Part shown: in pieces, positions 1-7,467 of the stretch
How positions within the stretch are numbered: the stretch's first letter is position 1
Layout of the letters: each line of letters starts with the position of its first letter
Origin: an archaeon
Lineage (GTDB): Archaea; Micrarchaeota; Micrarchaeia; Anstonellales; Bilamarchaeaceae
Assembly (NCBI GenBank): GCA_020052325.1
Contig: JAGVPF010000022.1
Coordinates: 1-15,462, forward strand
Direction: 5' to 3'
DNA length: 15,462 bases
Notes under the pieces: model-generated
Told to the model about the DNA's origin: nothing
Seen by the model: only the letters and a program-made list of their open reading frames with translations
Databases searched by the model: none
Made by a program: the position numbers and the translations under genes

Positions 1-324
1 TTAGGCGGCAGGAATTTCTATTTCAGCTGCAGGACCGCAGAAGAGGCGCTCGGCCTGAACTGGCGGCCTTCGGGAAGCGTGCATATCGTCAACACGAAGC
101 TTTCAAGGAGGATAGACCTGAAGAAAAGAATCCGGCGCAGCGAAGCGCGGGGAACCTGGCGCTCAAGGAAGGTCGCCCGGCTGCTTTCGTTCTATGGCAA
201 CGAGATTGTATTCCACAGGGGCGGGGTATCGGGGGCGAAGGTGAAGCAGACGCCATACGGCCGGTTCGCCCTCAGGTCGCAGATAAAGAATGACCGTAAA
301 AGGTTCCGGGAGACCGGGCCGTAA
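1..324 (+). CDS. C-terminal part of an unrecognised basic protein (5' end outside window)
   Basis: The reading frame is open from base 1 to the TAA at 322-324, so this is the last 107 residues of a gene that begins upstream. A GTG at 79 could serve as an internal start, but the open frame before it encodes ordinary protein sequence, so a truncated longer gene is more likely. The visible part is rich in Arg and Lys (for example KKRIRRSEARGTWRSRK and IKNDRKRFRE) and ends in a charged tail. No membrane segment, cysteine pair or catalytic motif is visible. The high positive charge would fit nucleic-acid binding, but that is only a guess and I do not recognise the family. It is followed by a 119-base AT-rich gap with the promoter of the next gene, so it probably ends its own transcript. 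Confidence 0.6.
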   Translation, partial: LGGRNFYFSCRTAEEALGLNWRPSGSVHIVNTKLSRRIDLKKRIRRSEARGTWRSRKVARLLSFYGNEIVFHRGGVSGAKVKQTPYGRFALRSQIKNDRKRFRETGP

Positions 325-387
325 CACGCATTCCGCCCTGCATCGCTTTTAATTAAAGTCGAGTTTAATAAAAGTAATACTAATCAT

Positions 388-398
388 AACCTAAGGTT
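388..398. repeat. Short perfect palindrome upstream of the ATPase gene
   Basis: AACCT-A-AGGTT is a perfect 5+1+5 dyad lying 14 bases before the TATA-like box of the next gene. A further ACCTT copy at 421-425 lies just after that box, so the box is flanked by half-sites. This resembles a small regulator site, but an 11-base palindrome in AT-rich DNA can arise by chance. Confidence 0.3.
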
Positions 399-407
399 CA
401 ATTTTAG

Positions 408-420
408 TTAATATTTAAAT
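408..420 (+). promoter_or_regulatory. TATA-box promoter of the ATPase/glycosyltransferase operon
   Basis: TTAATATTTAAAT contains a good archaeal TATA box (TATTTAAA, 412-419) centred about 28 bases before the ATG at 444. Archaeal transcription starts about 25-27 bases after the box centre, so the transcript would begin at or within a base or two of the ATG, giving a leaderless mRNA. No Shine-Dalgarno sequence precedes the ATG, which fits. The remainder of the gap (325-407) is AT-rich with no ORF. Confidence 0.6.
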
Positions 421-443
421 ACCTTGCGTGAGATACGTCATCC

Positions 444-1631
444 ATGTACGTCGAGCGGGATATCACCGGGAAGTTCGGCACTGTCTCTTCTTCCTATCTG
501 ATTTCGGCTCTTGTAGGACCACGGCAGGCCGGCAAGACGACACTCCTCAAAGAGCTCGTCAAAAGCAGGAGTGTCCCTTATCTGATGTTCGACGATCCGG
601 ATGTCCGCGGCCTGTTCGATGAAGACATAAAGAAATTCGAGAGCCAGTATCTTGAAGGCTTTGATCTGGCCGTGCTGGATGAAGTCCAGTACGGCAAAGA
701 TGCCGGAGGCAAGCTGAAATATCTTGCCGATAAGGGGAGGAAGCTCTGGATAACCTCGTCGTCCCAGGCGCTCCTCGCAAAGGACGTCCTTTCGTGGCTG
801 GTGGGCCGGGCGACAATAATGCGGCTCTGCCCATTTTCATTCAACGAATTCATGAGGGCGAAAAGCCAGAAAGAGCACACCGAAGCGATAATAAAGCGGC
901 TTGTCTGGGAGCATATGGTCTACGGCGGATACCCCAAAGTGGCCACGACAGAAGGGGTTGATATGAAAAAAACCCTTCTGCGGGACCTCTATGAGCTCAT
1001 GGTGCTGAAAGACGTGGCCAAGACGTTCTCGATAGACGACATCGGCTCGCTGGAGCGGTTCGTCAGGTACCTGTCCCATTCCATAGGGAATGTTTTGGTA
1101 TACGGGAAGGCTGCAAATGACATGGGGATGTCGTTCCAGACCGTGAAAAAATACTTGGATGCCATGGAGCGGAGCTATCTGATATGCCGCGTCGAGCCTT
1201 TTTTCAGCAACAAGCTGAAGGAGGTCACGAAACAGCCGAAGATATACTTTGTCGATACCGGCCTCCGGAATGCGATAGCCAACGACTTCCCGCAGGATAT
1301 GAGCGAGCGGGGGAAGCTCTTCGAGAATTATGTTTTTAGCGAACTGTTGAAGCTCGGCTTTAACGTGAAATACTGGCAGACGAAGGCCAAAGCCGAGGTG
1401 GATTTCGTCCTGGAAAACGATGGAGCGCCGATACCTATAGAGGTGAAGCTCAGTCCGTCTCCCGGAAAGATTGAACGGAGCATGCGCTCTTTCATAGAGG
1501 CCTACCGGCCGAAGCTGGCGGTAGTGGTTTCATACAATGGAAGATCCGGCGAAATCCAGGTCGAAGGCTGCAGGGTGGTATTCACAGATGTTCCTGGATT
1601 GGCGCTGCTTCTTGGGGGTGGGGGGAAATGA
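444..1631 (+). CDS. AAA ATPase of the AAA_14/DUF4143 type with nuclease-like C-terminal motif
   Basis: This 395-residue protein has a Walker A motif (GPRQAGKTT, residues 25-33), a Walker B motif (LAVLDE, 75-80), a sensor-like ITSSSQ (103-108), the family signature around PFSFNEF (130-136) and GGYPKV (161-166). Its C-terminal part carries an acidic-x-acidic motif followed by E-x-K (AEVDF 317-321, IEVK 332-335). That order is typical of AAA_14 followed by DUF4143, and the last motif resembles the PD-(D/E)XK nuclease core. The cellular role of the family is not established. The ATG at 444 is chosen because a TATA-like box places the transcript start there and the P-loop follows at the usual short distance. 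The stop overlaps the next ATG (ATGA), so it is translationally coupled to two glycosyltransferases, an unexpected partner. By eye its codon use is less G/C-biased than the downstream genes, which could indicate separate ancestry. Confidence 0.9.
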   Translation: MYVERDITGKFGTVSSSYLISALVGPRQAGKTTLLKELVKSRSVPYLMFDDPDVRGLFDEDIKKFESQYLEGFDLAVLDEVQYGKDAGGKLKYLADKGRKLWITSSSQALLAKDVLSWLVGRATIMRLCPFSFNEFMRAKSQKEHTEAIIKRLVWEHMVYGGYPKVATTEGVDMKKTLLRDLYELMVLKDVAKTFSIDDIGSLERFVRYLSHSIGNVLVYGKAANDMGMSFQTVKKYLDAMERSYLICRVEPFFSNKLKEVTKQPKIYFVDTGLRNAIANDFPQDMSERGKLFENYVFSELLKLGFNVKYWQTKAKAEVDFVLENDGAPIPIEVKLSPSPGKIERSMRSFIEAYRPKLAVVVSYNGRSGEIQVEGCRVVFTDVPGLALLLGGGGK

Positions 1632-2791
1632 AGCTCATCGTGACAACCCCGTTTCTGGAGACACGCGGCGGCATGGAGCGCGTCGTGCTCAAAATCGCCC
1701 AGCATTTCAAGGCGAAAATCCACTGCATCAATTACGATGCCGAGAACACGTTCAAGGATTTCTCGAATTTGGAAATCGAGATGGCAAAGCCGACGCCGTT
1801 CCGTTCCCTTCCTCTTGGAAAAAGGGTCTCGGGCGCGATTGATGCCGGCTGGCACTTCTACAACACGAAGCTCGCGGATTACGACGTAATAAACGCGCAC
1901 CAGACGCCCTCCGAATGGATAAGAAACAAGAACGCCCCTGTGATATTCTACTGCCACACGCCGAACCGCGAGGCCTATGACCTATACGAATGGCGCCAGA
2001 AGAGGCGGAACCCCCTCTCGCGCCTGATATTCTGGTCCTCAATCCAGCCCTTCAAATTCCTCGAAAACCGGACCGTTCCGAAAATAGAGCACATATTCAC
2101 AAACAGCAGGAACAGCCAGGAAAGAATAACCAAATACCTGAGAAGGAGCTCGGAGGTCCTGCACCCCGGAGTGGAAGCGGACAAATTCACATGCAAGTCA
2201 TTCGACCGGTATTTCCTCTACCCTTCGCGAATCGCCCCGGAAAAGGAGCTCGAATACGCAATCGAGGCCTTCAAGCTGTTCGCAGCCCGCCAGAATCCCA
2301 AGCCCGGAGCCGGGAAACCCGAATCGGAAAACTGGAAACTCATCATCACCGGCGCGCTGTCCAAGCGCCCCGAGCACATTTCATACCTCAAGAAAATCCG
2401 CTCGATGTGCGGGCCCGACATCGAAGTCAAGACGAATGTCGGCGACTGGGAGTTGCGCGACATGTACGCCCGCTGCAGGGCGGTGCTCTACACGCCCGTG
2501 AACGAGGACTACGGCCTGGTCCCCCTCGAGGCCATGGCATCAGGAAAGCCCTGCATAGCCAGGAACGAAGGCGGCCCGAGGGAGACGGTCGCGAACGGCA
2601 GGGATGGATACCTTGTCGACAGCATGTGGGACATGGCTGCGAAGATGGAGCTCCTTGCCAAGGATCCTGAGCACTGCGCGCAGATGGGGAAGGAAGGCAG
2701 GTCGAAAGTGGAGCGCGATTACACCTGGGAAGTGTTCCTGAAGCGCTTCGGGGAAAAAGCCGAGGAGCTGGCAGCGGGTAATCGCAGATGA
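1628..2791 (+). CDS. Family GT4 glycosyltransferase (first of two)
   Basis: This 387-residue cytoplasmic or membrane-associated retaining glycosyltransferase is of GT-B fold. The N-terminal acceptor domain begins with KLIVTTPFLETRGGMERVV, which includes the glycine-rich loop of GT4 enzymes. HPGVEADKF (179-187) starts the second domain, and the nucleotide-sugar site has the E-x7-E motif (E293 and E301 in NEDYGLVPLE), followed by GGPRETV (315-321). The sequence style is close to mannosyltransferases such as the ALG2/ALG11 or WbaZ groups, but donor and acceptor cannot be read from sequence. A low-complexity insert (NPKPGAGKPESENWK, 223-237) sits in a surface loop of the C-terminal domain. The start overlaps the ATPase stop by ATGA, and its own stop overlaps the next glycosyltransferase in the same way, so all three are one transcription unit. 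It probably adds a sugar to a lipid-linked surface glycan. Confidence 0.92.
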   Translation: MKLIVTTPFLETRGGMERVVLKIAQHFKAKIHCINYDAENTFKDFSNLEIEMAKPTPFRSLPLGKRVSGAIDAGWHFYNTKLADYDVINAHQTPSEWIRNKNAPVIFYCHTPNREAYDLYEWRQKRRNPLSRLIFWSSIQPFKFLENRTVPKIEHIFTNSRNSQERITKYLRRSSEVLHPGVEADKFTCKSFDRYFLYPSRIAPEKELEYAIEAFKLFAARQNPKPGAGKPESENWKLIITGALSKRPEHISYLKKIRSMCGPDIEVKTNVGDWELRDMYARCRAVLYTPVNEDYGLVPLEAMASGKPCIARNEGGPRETVANGRDGYLVDSMWDMAAKMELLAKDPEHCAQMGKEGRSKVERDYTWEVFLKRFGEKAEELAAGNRR

Positions 2792-3882
2792 AGGTCGGGA
2801 TTCTCTGCCCTTTCTACAAGCATGATGCGATTGGCGGGGTCGAGACGGTCATCCGCCAGCTTCTTGAGCGGCTTCCAGGGCGCGGTTTTTCGCCATCAAT
2901 AGTCCCTTTCAATCTCCCAAACAGCGTCGATTTCAACAATCCCCTCTTCTCCCCGTACCTCCAGCTGAAAGCCGCAACTGCCGCATTATCAAAACAAACG
3001 TCCGGATTCGACATAATACATTCCCACCACCCGTTCGTAACGCTCCCGTTCGCCCTGCGGAAAAAAACCGTGATGAGCGTCCATGTCTATTCCGGCGATT
3101 TATACGCATCGCATGGCGGCTTCAATCCCTTGATGTGGGCACAGCGCAACGGGGTGCACGTGGCCGAATACGCCTCCGGAATGGCGGCCAGGGAAATAAC
3201 CGCTGTCTCTGCCTACCTCAAATCAAGGCTTGTTCAGGATGTCCATCTTCCGGAGAAAAAAATCACGGCCATACACAACGGCGTAGACCTGGACGCCATC
3301 GGCAGGTCCATCGCCGCCATTGGCGAAAGCCCCTACAAGACGGAGGGGCCGAACCTCCTGTCCATCGGCCGCATCTGGAGGCAGAAGGGGTTCGATGCCG
3401 TACTTCACTCCCTGGTACACGCGGGCCTTCGGAACGCGCATCTGCATGTCGCCGGCCCGCCCGAGGACAAGGCATACATAAGCGAGATGCAGGATTTCGC
3501 TTCCATGCACGGCCTGTCAAAACGCTTCCATATTCTTGGGCCTGTCAGCGCACCGCAGAAATACTCGCTCATGCATCATGCGGACCTCGTCGTCATCCCA
3601 TCGCGGTTCGAAGGCCTCTCAATCGTGGCGATTGAAGCGCTCGCCTCATCCTCAGCGATACTGGCATCCGACATCCCGCCCCTGCGGGAGGTGCTAGGTG
3701 ATGCCGCCCTTTACTTCAAAGCCGGGGATGAAAACGATTTGGCCGCGAAGATGGCCCTCGCGTTCTCTTCCAGCGCCAATCAACGCAGGATGCGGTCGTC
3801 AGCACAGGAACGCAGCAAGATGTTCGGCCTGGATACCATGGTGGGCGCTTATGCGCGCGCATACGAGCGGGCCGCAGGATGA
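2788..3882 (+). CDS. Family GT4 glycosyltransferase (second of two)
   Basis: This 364-residue GT-B fold glycosyltransferase has the N-terminal glycine loop (AIGGVETVIRQL, 14-25), HSHHPF (78-83) in the acceptor domain, HNGVD (163-167) at the domain boundary, SIGRIWRQKGFD (192-203) and the E-x7-E donor site (E275 and E283 in SRFEGLSIVAIE). Length and motif order are normal for GT4. It resembles the phosphatidyl-inositol mannosyltransferase/PimA-like and general WcaA-type groups only in the broad family sense, so the sugar specificity is unknown. It starts inside the stop of the preceding glycosyltransferase (ATGA), and the two are clearly different proteins rather than a tandem duplication. It should act in sequence with the first enzyme on the same glycan, on the cytoplasmic face before export by the flippase encoded downstream. 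Confidence 0.92.
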   Translation: MKVGILCPFYKHDAIGGVETVIRQLLERLPGRGFSPSIVPFNLPNSVDFNNPLFSPYLQLKAATAALSKQTSGFDIIHSHHPFVTLPFALRKKTVMSVHVYSGDLYASHGGFNPLMWAQRNGVHVAEYASGMAAREITAVSAYLKSRLVQDVHLPEKKITAIHNGVDLDAIGRSIAAIGESPYKTEGPNLLSIGRIWRQKGFDAVLHSLVHAGLRNAHLHVAGPPEDKAYISEMQDFASMHGLSKRFHILGPVSAPQKYSLMHHADLVVIPSRFEGLSIVAIEALASSSAILASDIPPLREVLGDAALYFKAGDENDLAAKMALAFSSSANQRRMRSSAQERSKMFGLDTMVGAYARAYERAAG

Positions 3883-3911
3883 TGAGCCTGCCATTCCACG
3901 GGATTGACTAG

Positions 3912-3922
3912 GGTTTTAAACC
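3912..3922 (+). promoter_or_regulatory. Palindromic TATA-like box upstream of the epimerase gene
   Basis: GGTTT-T-AAACC is a perfect 5+1+5 dyad whose centre (TTTTAAA, 3914-3920) would act as TATA box. Transcription would begin near 3944, giving a leader of about 12-18 bases. A second dyad, AGGAT-tcac-ATCCT (3930-3943), with outer CTGA and TCAG arms, straddles the expected start site. The 79-base gap otherwise has no ORF. This suggests the epimerase can be transcribed separately from the glycosyltransferases. Confidence 0.4.
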
Positions 3923-3961
3923 GAAACTGAGGATTCACATCCTATTTCAGGGTTGATGACA

Positions 3962-4864
3962 ATGAAGATACTCGTTACAGGAGCGATGGGCTTTATCGGC
4001 TCGAACATCTCCGAGCGCCTTGTCCGGGACGGGCACGAGGTCATATGCCTCGACAACATGCACACGGGGGTTGAAAGCAACATAGGCGCGATCAAAGGGA
4101 AAATCAGGGTCATCAAAAAAAGCGCGGGCGAAATCGGAGAGCTCGGGGAAAAATTCGACGCCATAATCCATGACGGCATCTATTCCTCATCGCCGATGTA
4201 CAAGGAGAACCCGCATCTTACGGCAAAGGTTCTCGACGAATGGATATCCGTGCTCGAGTTCGTGCGGAAAAACCCATGCAGGCTCGTGTACGCGTCATCC
4301 AGCTCGCTCTACAACGGCAACGCGCCCCCGCACCACGAGGCCATGGAAATCAAGACGACCGACTTCTATACCGAAGGCCGCTTTTCGATGGAGCGTATCG
4401 CGAGGCTCTACAGCGATTTCTACGGGGTCAAAAGCGCCGGCCTGCGCTATTTCAGCGTCTATGGCAAGAACGAGCGCGCAAAAGGCAAATACGCCAACCT
4501 TGTGACGCAGTTCCTCTGGGAGATGAAGGCGGGAAAGGCGCCAATCATCCTCGGGGACGGCTCGCAGACGCGCGATTTCATATACGTCGATGATGTCGTG
4601 GAGGCGAACGTGCTCGCGCTCAAATTCGACGGGACGGACGTCTTCAACGTGGGCACCGGGAGAAGTGCCTCCCTGAACGAAGTGGTCGCCCTCCTCAACT
4701 CCAAACTGAAGACCGGTATAAAGCCCGAATACCGCCCGAACACGATAAAGAACTATGTCGCCCATACGCAGGCGGACACAAAAAAGGCGGCAACAGGGCT
4801 CGGCTTCCGGGCCAAGACCGCATTGGAGCAGGGAGTGGACCTGCTCATCAGGCATTACCCCTAG
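3962..4864 (+). CDS. NAD-dependent sugar-nucleotide epimerase/dehydratase (extended SDR) with YxxxR
   Basis: A 300-residue extended short-chain dehydrogenase. The Rossmann glycine motif is GAMGFIG (7-13), Asp31 ends the second strand and should bind the NAD ribose, and YASSSSLY (110-117) supplies the active-site Ser/Thr. LRYFSVYG (161-168) and RDFIYVDDVVEA (204-215) are family signatures of UDP-glucose 4-epimerase-like enzymes. The catalytic Tyr-x3-Lys position reads YTEGR (136-140), so Lys is replaced by Arg; my alignment by eye is supported by the following Glu (SMER). The enzyme would supply an activated sugar such as UDP-galactose or a GalNAc-type donor, but the exact substrate is not readable. 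Start at 3962 puts the Rossmann strand at the N-terminus as usual; ATG 3956 or TTG 3953 in the same frame are alternatives. It lies between the glycosyltransferases and the flippase, consistent with one glycan pathway. Confidence 0.88.
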   Translation: MKILVTGAMGFIGSNISERLVRDGHEVICLDNMHTGVESNIGAIKGKIRVIKKSAGEIGELGEKFDAIIHDGIYSSSPMYKENPHLTAKVLDEWISVLEFVRKNPCRLVYASSSSLYNGNAPPHHEAMEIKTTDFYTEGRFSMERIARLYSDFYGVKSAGLRYFSVYGKNERAKGKYANLVTQFLWEMKAGKAPIILGDGSQTRDFIYVDDVVEANVLALKFDGTDVFNVGTGRSASLNEVVALLNSKLKTGIKPEYRPNTIKNYVAHTQADTKKAATGLGFRAKTALEQGVDLLIRHYP

Positions 4865-4898
4865 CGGGAGGAGACAACCAGCAACCTCAGGTCACAAA

Positions 4899-6527
4899 AT
4901 GGCAGAACTCTCGCAGCATTCCAAGGAGGTTGCAAGAGGCAGCTTCTGGAGCCTGCTCGGGAGCGCGTTCTTCAAGCTCGTCTCGTTCGCATACGTAGTC
5001 CTTATCGCGCGCGCGGCCTCGCAGGAGGACATAGGCACGTTCTACCTTGCGCTCAGCGTAATGTCCCTCATATGGATTTTCAGCGACCTCGGGATTTCCG
5101 GCGCTTTCACGCGCTACGTGCCATATTTCGAGGGCAAGGGTGAAAGGGGCAAAATCCGGGACCTGCTCTCCATCAGCTATAGGTTCCTCACCCTCCTTTC
5201 GCTGATAATAATGGCCGTGCTTTTCTGGCAGGCCGACAGCATCGGGCACATCTACAATAACGCCAGCCTCCCCGATGCGATACGAATCCTTTCCGTCTAC
5301 ATCCTGCTCGGCAACCTCTTCCGGCTGAACTACCTCTACCTGCAGGGCATCGCGGACATCCGGGGCTCGCAGCTCCACCAGAACCTGCAGAACCTCCTCA
5401 AGCTCGTGATTACCGCCCTGCTGTTCTATGCCTTCGGGCCTTCGGTCATGACAATCTGCGCAGGCTTCGTCCTCTCGTTCCTGCTGGCATTTGCCGGCTC
5501 CTGCATCCCGGTATTCCGCTCGGCCGCATCGATGCATGGGGACCGGGGGCTTGAGAGGCGGGAGCTCTTCTCCGAAATAATCCCGCTGGGCCTGACCGTC
5601 GCGGTCGTGCAGTATTTCTCCACGATAATCGCTTCTTCGGACAAGCTCATACTCGGCTATATCGCCGAGCCCTCCTCCTCCTCAACACTGGTGGCCGTCT
5701 ATTCCATGGCAATAACCCTTTCATCCGTCCTGATGGTCTTCCCGGGCTCTGTCGGAAGCATCTTCCTCCCGCTCGTGTCCCGCCTTTCCGGGAAAAACGA
5801 CCTTGAAGGCATGCGGGAGGTGATGGCGACAGCGCAACGCTGGTCCCTTTTCATAACGCTGCCTGTCGCGGCGGTGATGATCGCATTCTCCGGCGACATG
5901 CTTACGGTGTTTTACGGCTCCGAATATTCCGGAGGCGCGGCATCGATGGCCCTGTTCACCATTGGCCTCGTCTTCGCATCGTTCTCGTTCGTGGTTTCGC
6001 TAGCCCTCACAGCCATGCGCCTTGTCAAAATCGAGCTCCAGGTCGCAGCGGCATGCGGCATCGTGAATGTTGCGCTCAATTTGCTCCTCATCCCGGTTTA
6101 CGGGATGGCCGGGGCGGCCGCTGCCTCGGTCGCGAGCTTCATCCTGGGCACGTTCCTGCTCAACCACTATGCGATGAAGCTGATAGGGTTCAGTAATCCG
6201 CCAGAGGCATACAAGCTGCTCCTATCCATGGTAATCGTCCTCCTTGCCGTGTTTTTCATCAAGCCCATGGTTTCGGATGCCGCATCCGCAATCATCGCCC
6301 AGGCGGGTGCGGGCGAGTACCTCCCCAAGGCCATTTACCTTGCATATCTCGGCCTCCTGATAGGGCTTTCCGGCGCGCTGTTTATCGCGGCATCGCTCGC
6401 ACTCAAATGCTTCAGGGTGGAGGACATCAGCCTTATGCGCACGGTCCTTGCCCGCGCGGGCGTTCCGGAGCCCCTCGGCGCCCTGGCTGAGAAAGTTGCC
6501 TCGTATGGGGTGCATGGGGAAAAATAG
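4899..6527 (+). CDS. Polysaccharide/oligosaccharide flippase, Wzx-like (MOP superfamily)
   Basis: A 542-residue polytopic membrane protein with about a dozen hydrophobic helices. It begins with the short charged N-terminus and first helix typical of this family (VARGSFWSLLGSAFFKLVSF, 11-30), followed by LIARAASQEDIGTFYLALSV, the characteristic loop of PST/Wzx transporters. The length fits the family. Such proteins move lipid-linked oligosaccharides from the cytoplasmic to the outer face of the membrane, and placement directly after two GT4 enzymes and an epimerase supports this. ATG 4899 is chosen because it starts right before the conserved first helix; an in-frame upstream extension would run inside the epimerase gene and encodes basic, unrelated sequence. 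The 34-base gap contains GGAGGAG (4866-4872), too far away to be its Shine-Dalgarno, and a nearer weak AGGTCAC, so co-transcription with the epimerase is likely. Confidence 0.92.
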   Translation: MAELSQHSKEVARGSFWSLLGSAFFKLVSFAYVVLIARAASQEDIGTFYLALSVMSLIWIFSDLGISGAFTRYVPYFEGKGERGKIRDLLSISYRFLTLLSLIIMAVLFWQADSIGHIYNNASLPDAIRILSVYILLGNLFRLNYLYLQGIADIRGSQLHQNLQNLLKLVITALLFYAFGPSVMTICAGFVLSFLLAFAGSCIPVFRSAASMHGDRGLERRELFSEIIPLGLTVAVVQYFSTIIASSDKLILGYIAEPSSSSTLVAVYSMAITLSSVLMVFPGSVGSIFLPLVSRLSGKNDLEGMREVMATAQRWSLFITLPVAAVMIAFSGDMLTVFYGSEYSGGAASMALFTIGLVFASFSFVVSLALTAMRLVKIELQVAAACGIVNVALNLLLIPVYGMAGAAAASVASFILGTFLLNHYAMKLIGFSNPPEAYKLLLSMVIVLLAVFFIKPMVSDAASAIIAQAGAGEYLPKAIYLAYLGLLIGLSGALFIAASLALKCFRVEDISLMRTVLARAGVPEPLGALAEKVASYGVHGEK

Positions 6528-6531
6528 CATT

Positions 6532-6539
6532 CTTTAAAG
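6532..6539 (+). promoter_or_regulatory. TATA-like box upstream of the prepilin peptidase
   Basis: CTTTAAAG, a palindromic TATA-like element, is centred about 40 bases before the ATG at 6576, predicting a leader of roughly 13 bases. It starts only a few bases after the flippase stop codon, in a 48-base gap without other features. Confidence 0.4.
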
Positions 6540-6575
6540 GCTTCCAGACATTATTGTTTCATTTGAGGTATTGAT

Positions 6576-7424
6576 ATGTTAGAAGATGTCATTTTCGGCC
6601 AGATAACCATGCCCGGAGAGGCGGTGCGCATAATCCTCGCTTTCTTGGGCACCTCGGTAGCCGCCTATTACGATGTTTTCAACAAGAAGAACATACCCGA
6701 CCGGCTGCTCTTCGCGTTCCTGGCACTCGCGTTCATCGTGAACCTTGTGTTCTACGACGAGACGCTTTTCATGTTCTCGCTTGGCATAACCGTGTTCCTT
6801 TCGGCAATCGGATACCTCTTCTACCGCGTCGGCCAGCTTGGGGGGGCGGACCTTTTCGTGCTCGCGGCCATCATGCTGCTGCTCCCCATCCACCCGAGCT
6901 ACGCCGGCCTGCCGTTCAACCTGCCGTTCATCTTCTCGGTGTTCATCTTCTCCGGGATACTCTTCGCGCTGTACGTGCTGCTTTATTTCGGCTTCAAGCT
7001 GACGCAGGTCGAAGCCAAGCCCCAGCTGCTTTACGCGCTCGTCCTCATCCCATACGCGCTTTTCGCATGGTTCTTCATCAACTCGTTCCTCTTCTCGCCG
7101 GTCTTCTTCGCGTTCGTGACAATCTCGATTTTCGCGACCGTCTTCTTCATGATGTTCCGGGAGTCATTGAACCAGATGCTTGCCGAGGAGCTCCCGGTTT
7201 CGCAGCTCGAGCCCGAGGACGTCCTTGCCCTCGAAGTGATGAACAAGGACATGGTCGAGCGCTACAAGATACCCCGCCTCATGACAAAGGATGAGATAGC
7301 CCGGCTCAAGAAGACGAAGGTGGGCGAGGTCTGGGTTTACACCAAGCTCCCGCCGTTCATCCCGTTCATCCTGCTTGGCATGGTGCTCGCGATGCTCTTT
7401 GCAAAGAGCCTCCTGCTCCTCTGA
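6576..7424 (+). CDS. Archaeal prepilin/pre-archaellin peptidase, A24 family
   Basis: A 282-residue polytopic membrane protein with the two aspartates of A24 peptidases. Asp33 follows the first long helix in YYDVFNKKNIPDRLL (31-45), matching the D-x-R/K-x-IP pattern. Asp92 lies in GQLGGADLFVL (86-96), the GxHyD motif in the GGAD form. Enzymes of this type (FlaK, EppA, PibD) cut the class III signal peptides of archaellins and type IV pilins at the cytoplasmic membrane face. After a central block of helices comes a charged cytosolic segment (about residues 190-250) and a final helix (FIPFILLGMVLAMLFA, 260-275). No pilin or archaellum gene is in the window, so the substrate must be encoded elsewhere. 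It has its own TATA-like box and is followed by a T-run terminator, suggesting a single-gene transcript. FlaK versus PibD/EppA assignment is not possible by eye. Confidence 0.85.
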   Translation: MLEDVIFGQITMPGEAVRIILAFLGTSVAAYYDVFNKKNIPDRLLFAFLALAFIVNLVFYDETLFMFSLGITVFLSAIGYLFYRVGQLGGADLFVLAAIMLLLPIHPSYAGLPFNLPFIFSVFIFSGILFALYVLLYFGFKLTQVEAKPQLLYALVLIPYALFAWFFINSFLFSPVFFAFVTISIFATVFFMMFRESLNQMLAEELPVSQLEPEDVLALEVMNKDMVERYKIPRLMTKDEIARLKKTKVGEVWVYTKLPPFIPFILLGMVLAMLFAKSLLLL

Positions 7425-7436
7425 GGAAAGGCGCTA

Positions 7437-7447
7437 TTTTTTTTAAT
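7437..7447 (+). terminator. T8 run: likely terminator, overlapping the next promoter
   Basis: Eight consecutive T residues (7437-7444) lie 13 bases after the prepilin peptidase stop. Oligo-T tracts are the usual archaeal terminator. The same tract continues as TTTTAATTAT (7441-7450), whose centre lies about 22-25 bases before the ATG at 7468, so it may also be the TATA element of the lipoprotein gene. Confidence 0.5.
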
Positions 7448-7467
7448 TATCCCCCGGATTCAGTGGC

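Noticed and set aside
345..357. Near-palindrome CTTTTAATTAAAG after the first gene
   Set aside because: One base off symmetry and in AT-rich DNA; could be part of a weak T-rich terminator but the T-run is only four long.
1990..2670. Plus-strand 226-residue alternative frame in the first GT4 gene
   Set aside because: Arg/Pro-rich shadow with no recognisable domain; the GT4 frame holds all family motifs.
4755..4898. Upstream in-frame extension of the flippase gene
   Set aside because: It lies inside the epimerase gene, encodes Arg/Ser-rich sequence unlike a flippase N-terminus, and the normal family start is at 4899.
4887..5537. Minus-strand 216-residue open frame over the flippase
   Set aside because: Shadow frame: highly charged, without domain signals, opposite a clear membrane protein gene.
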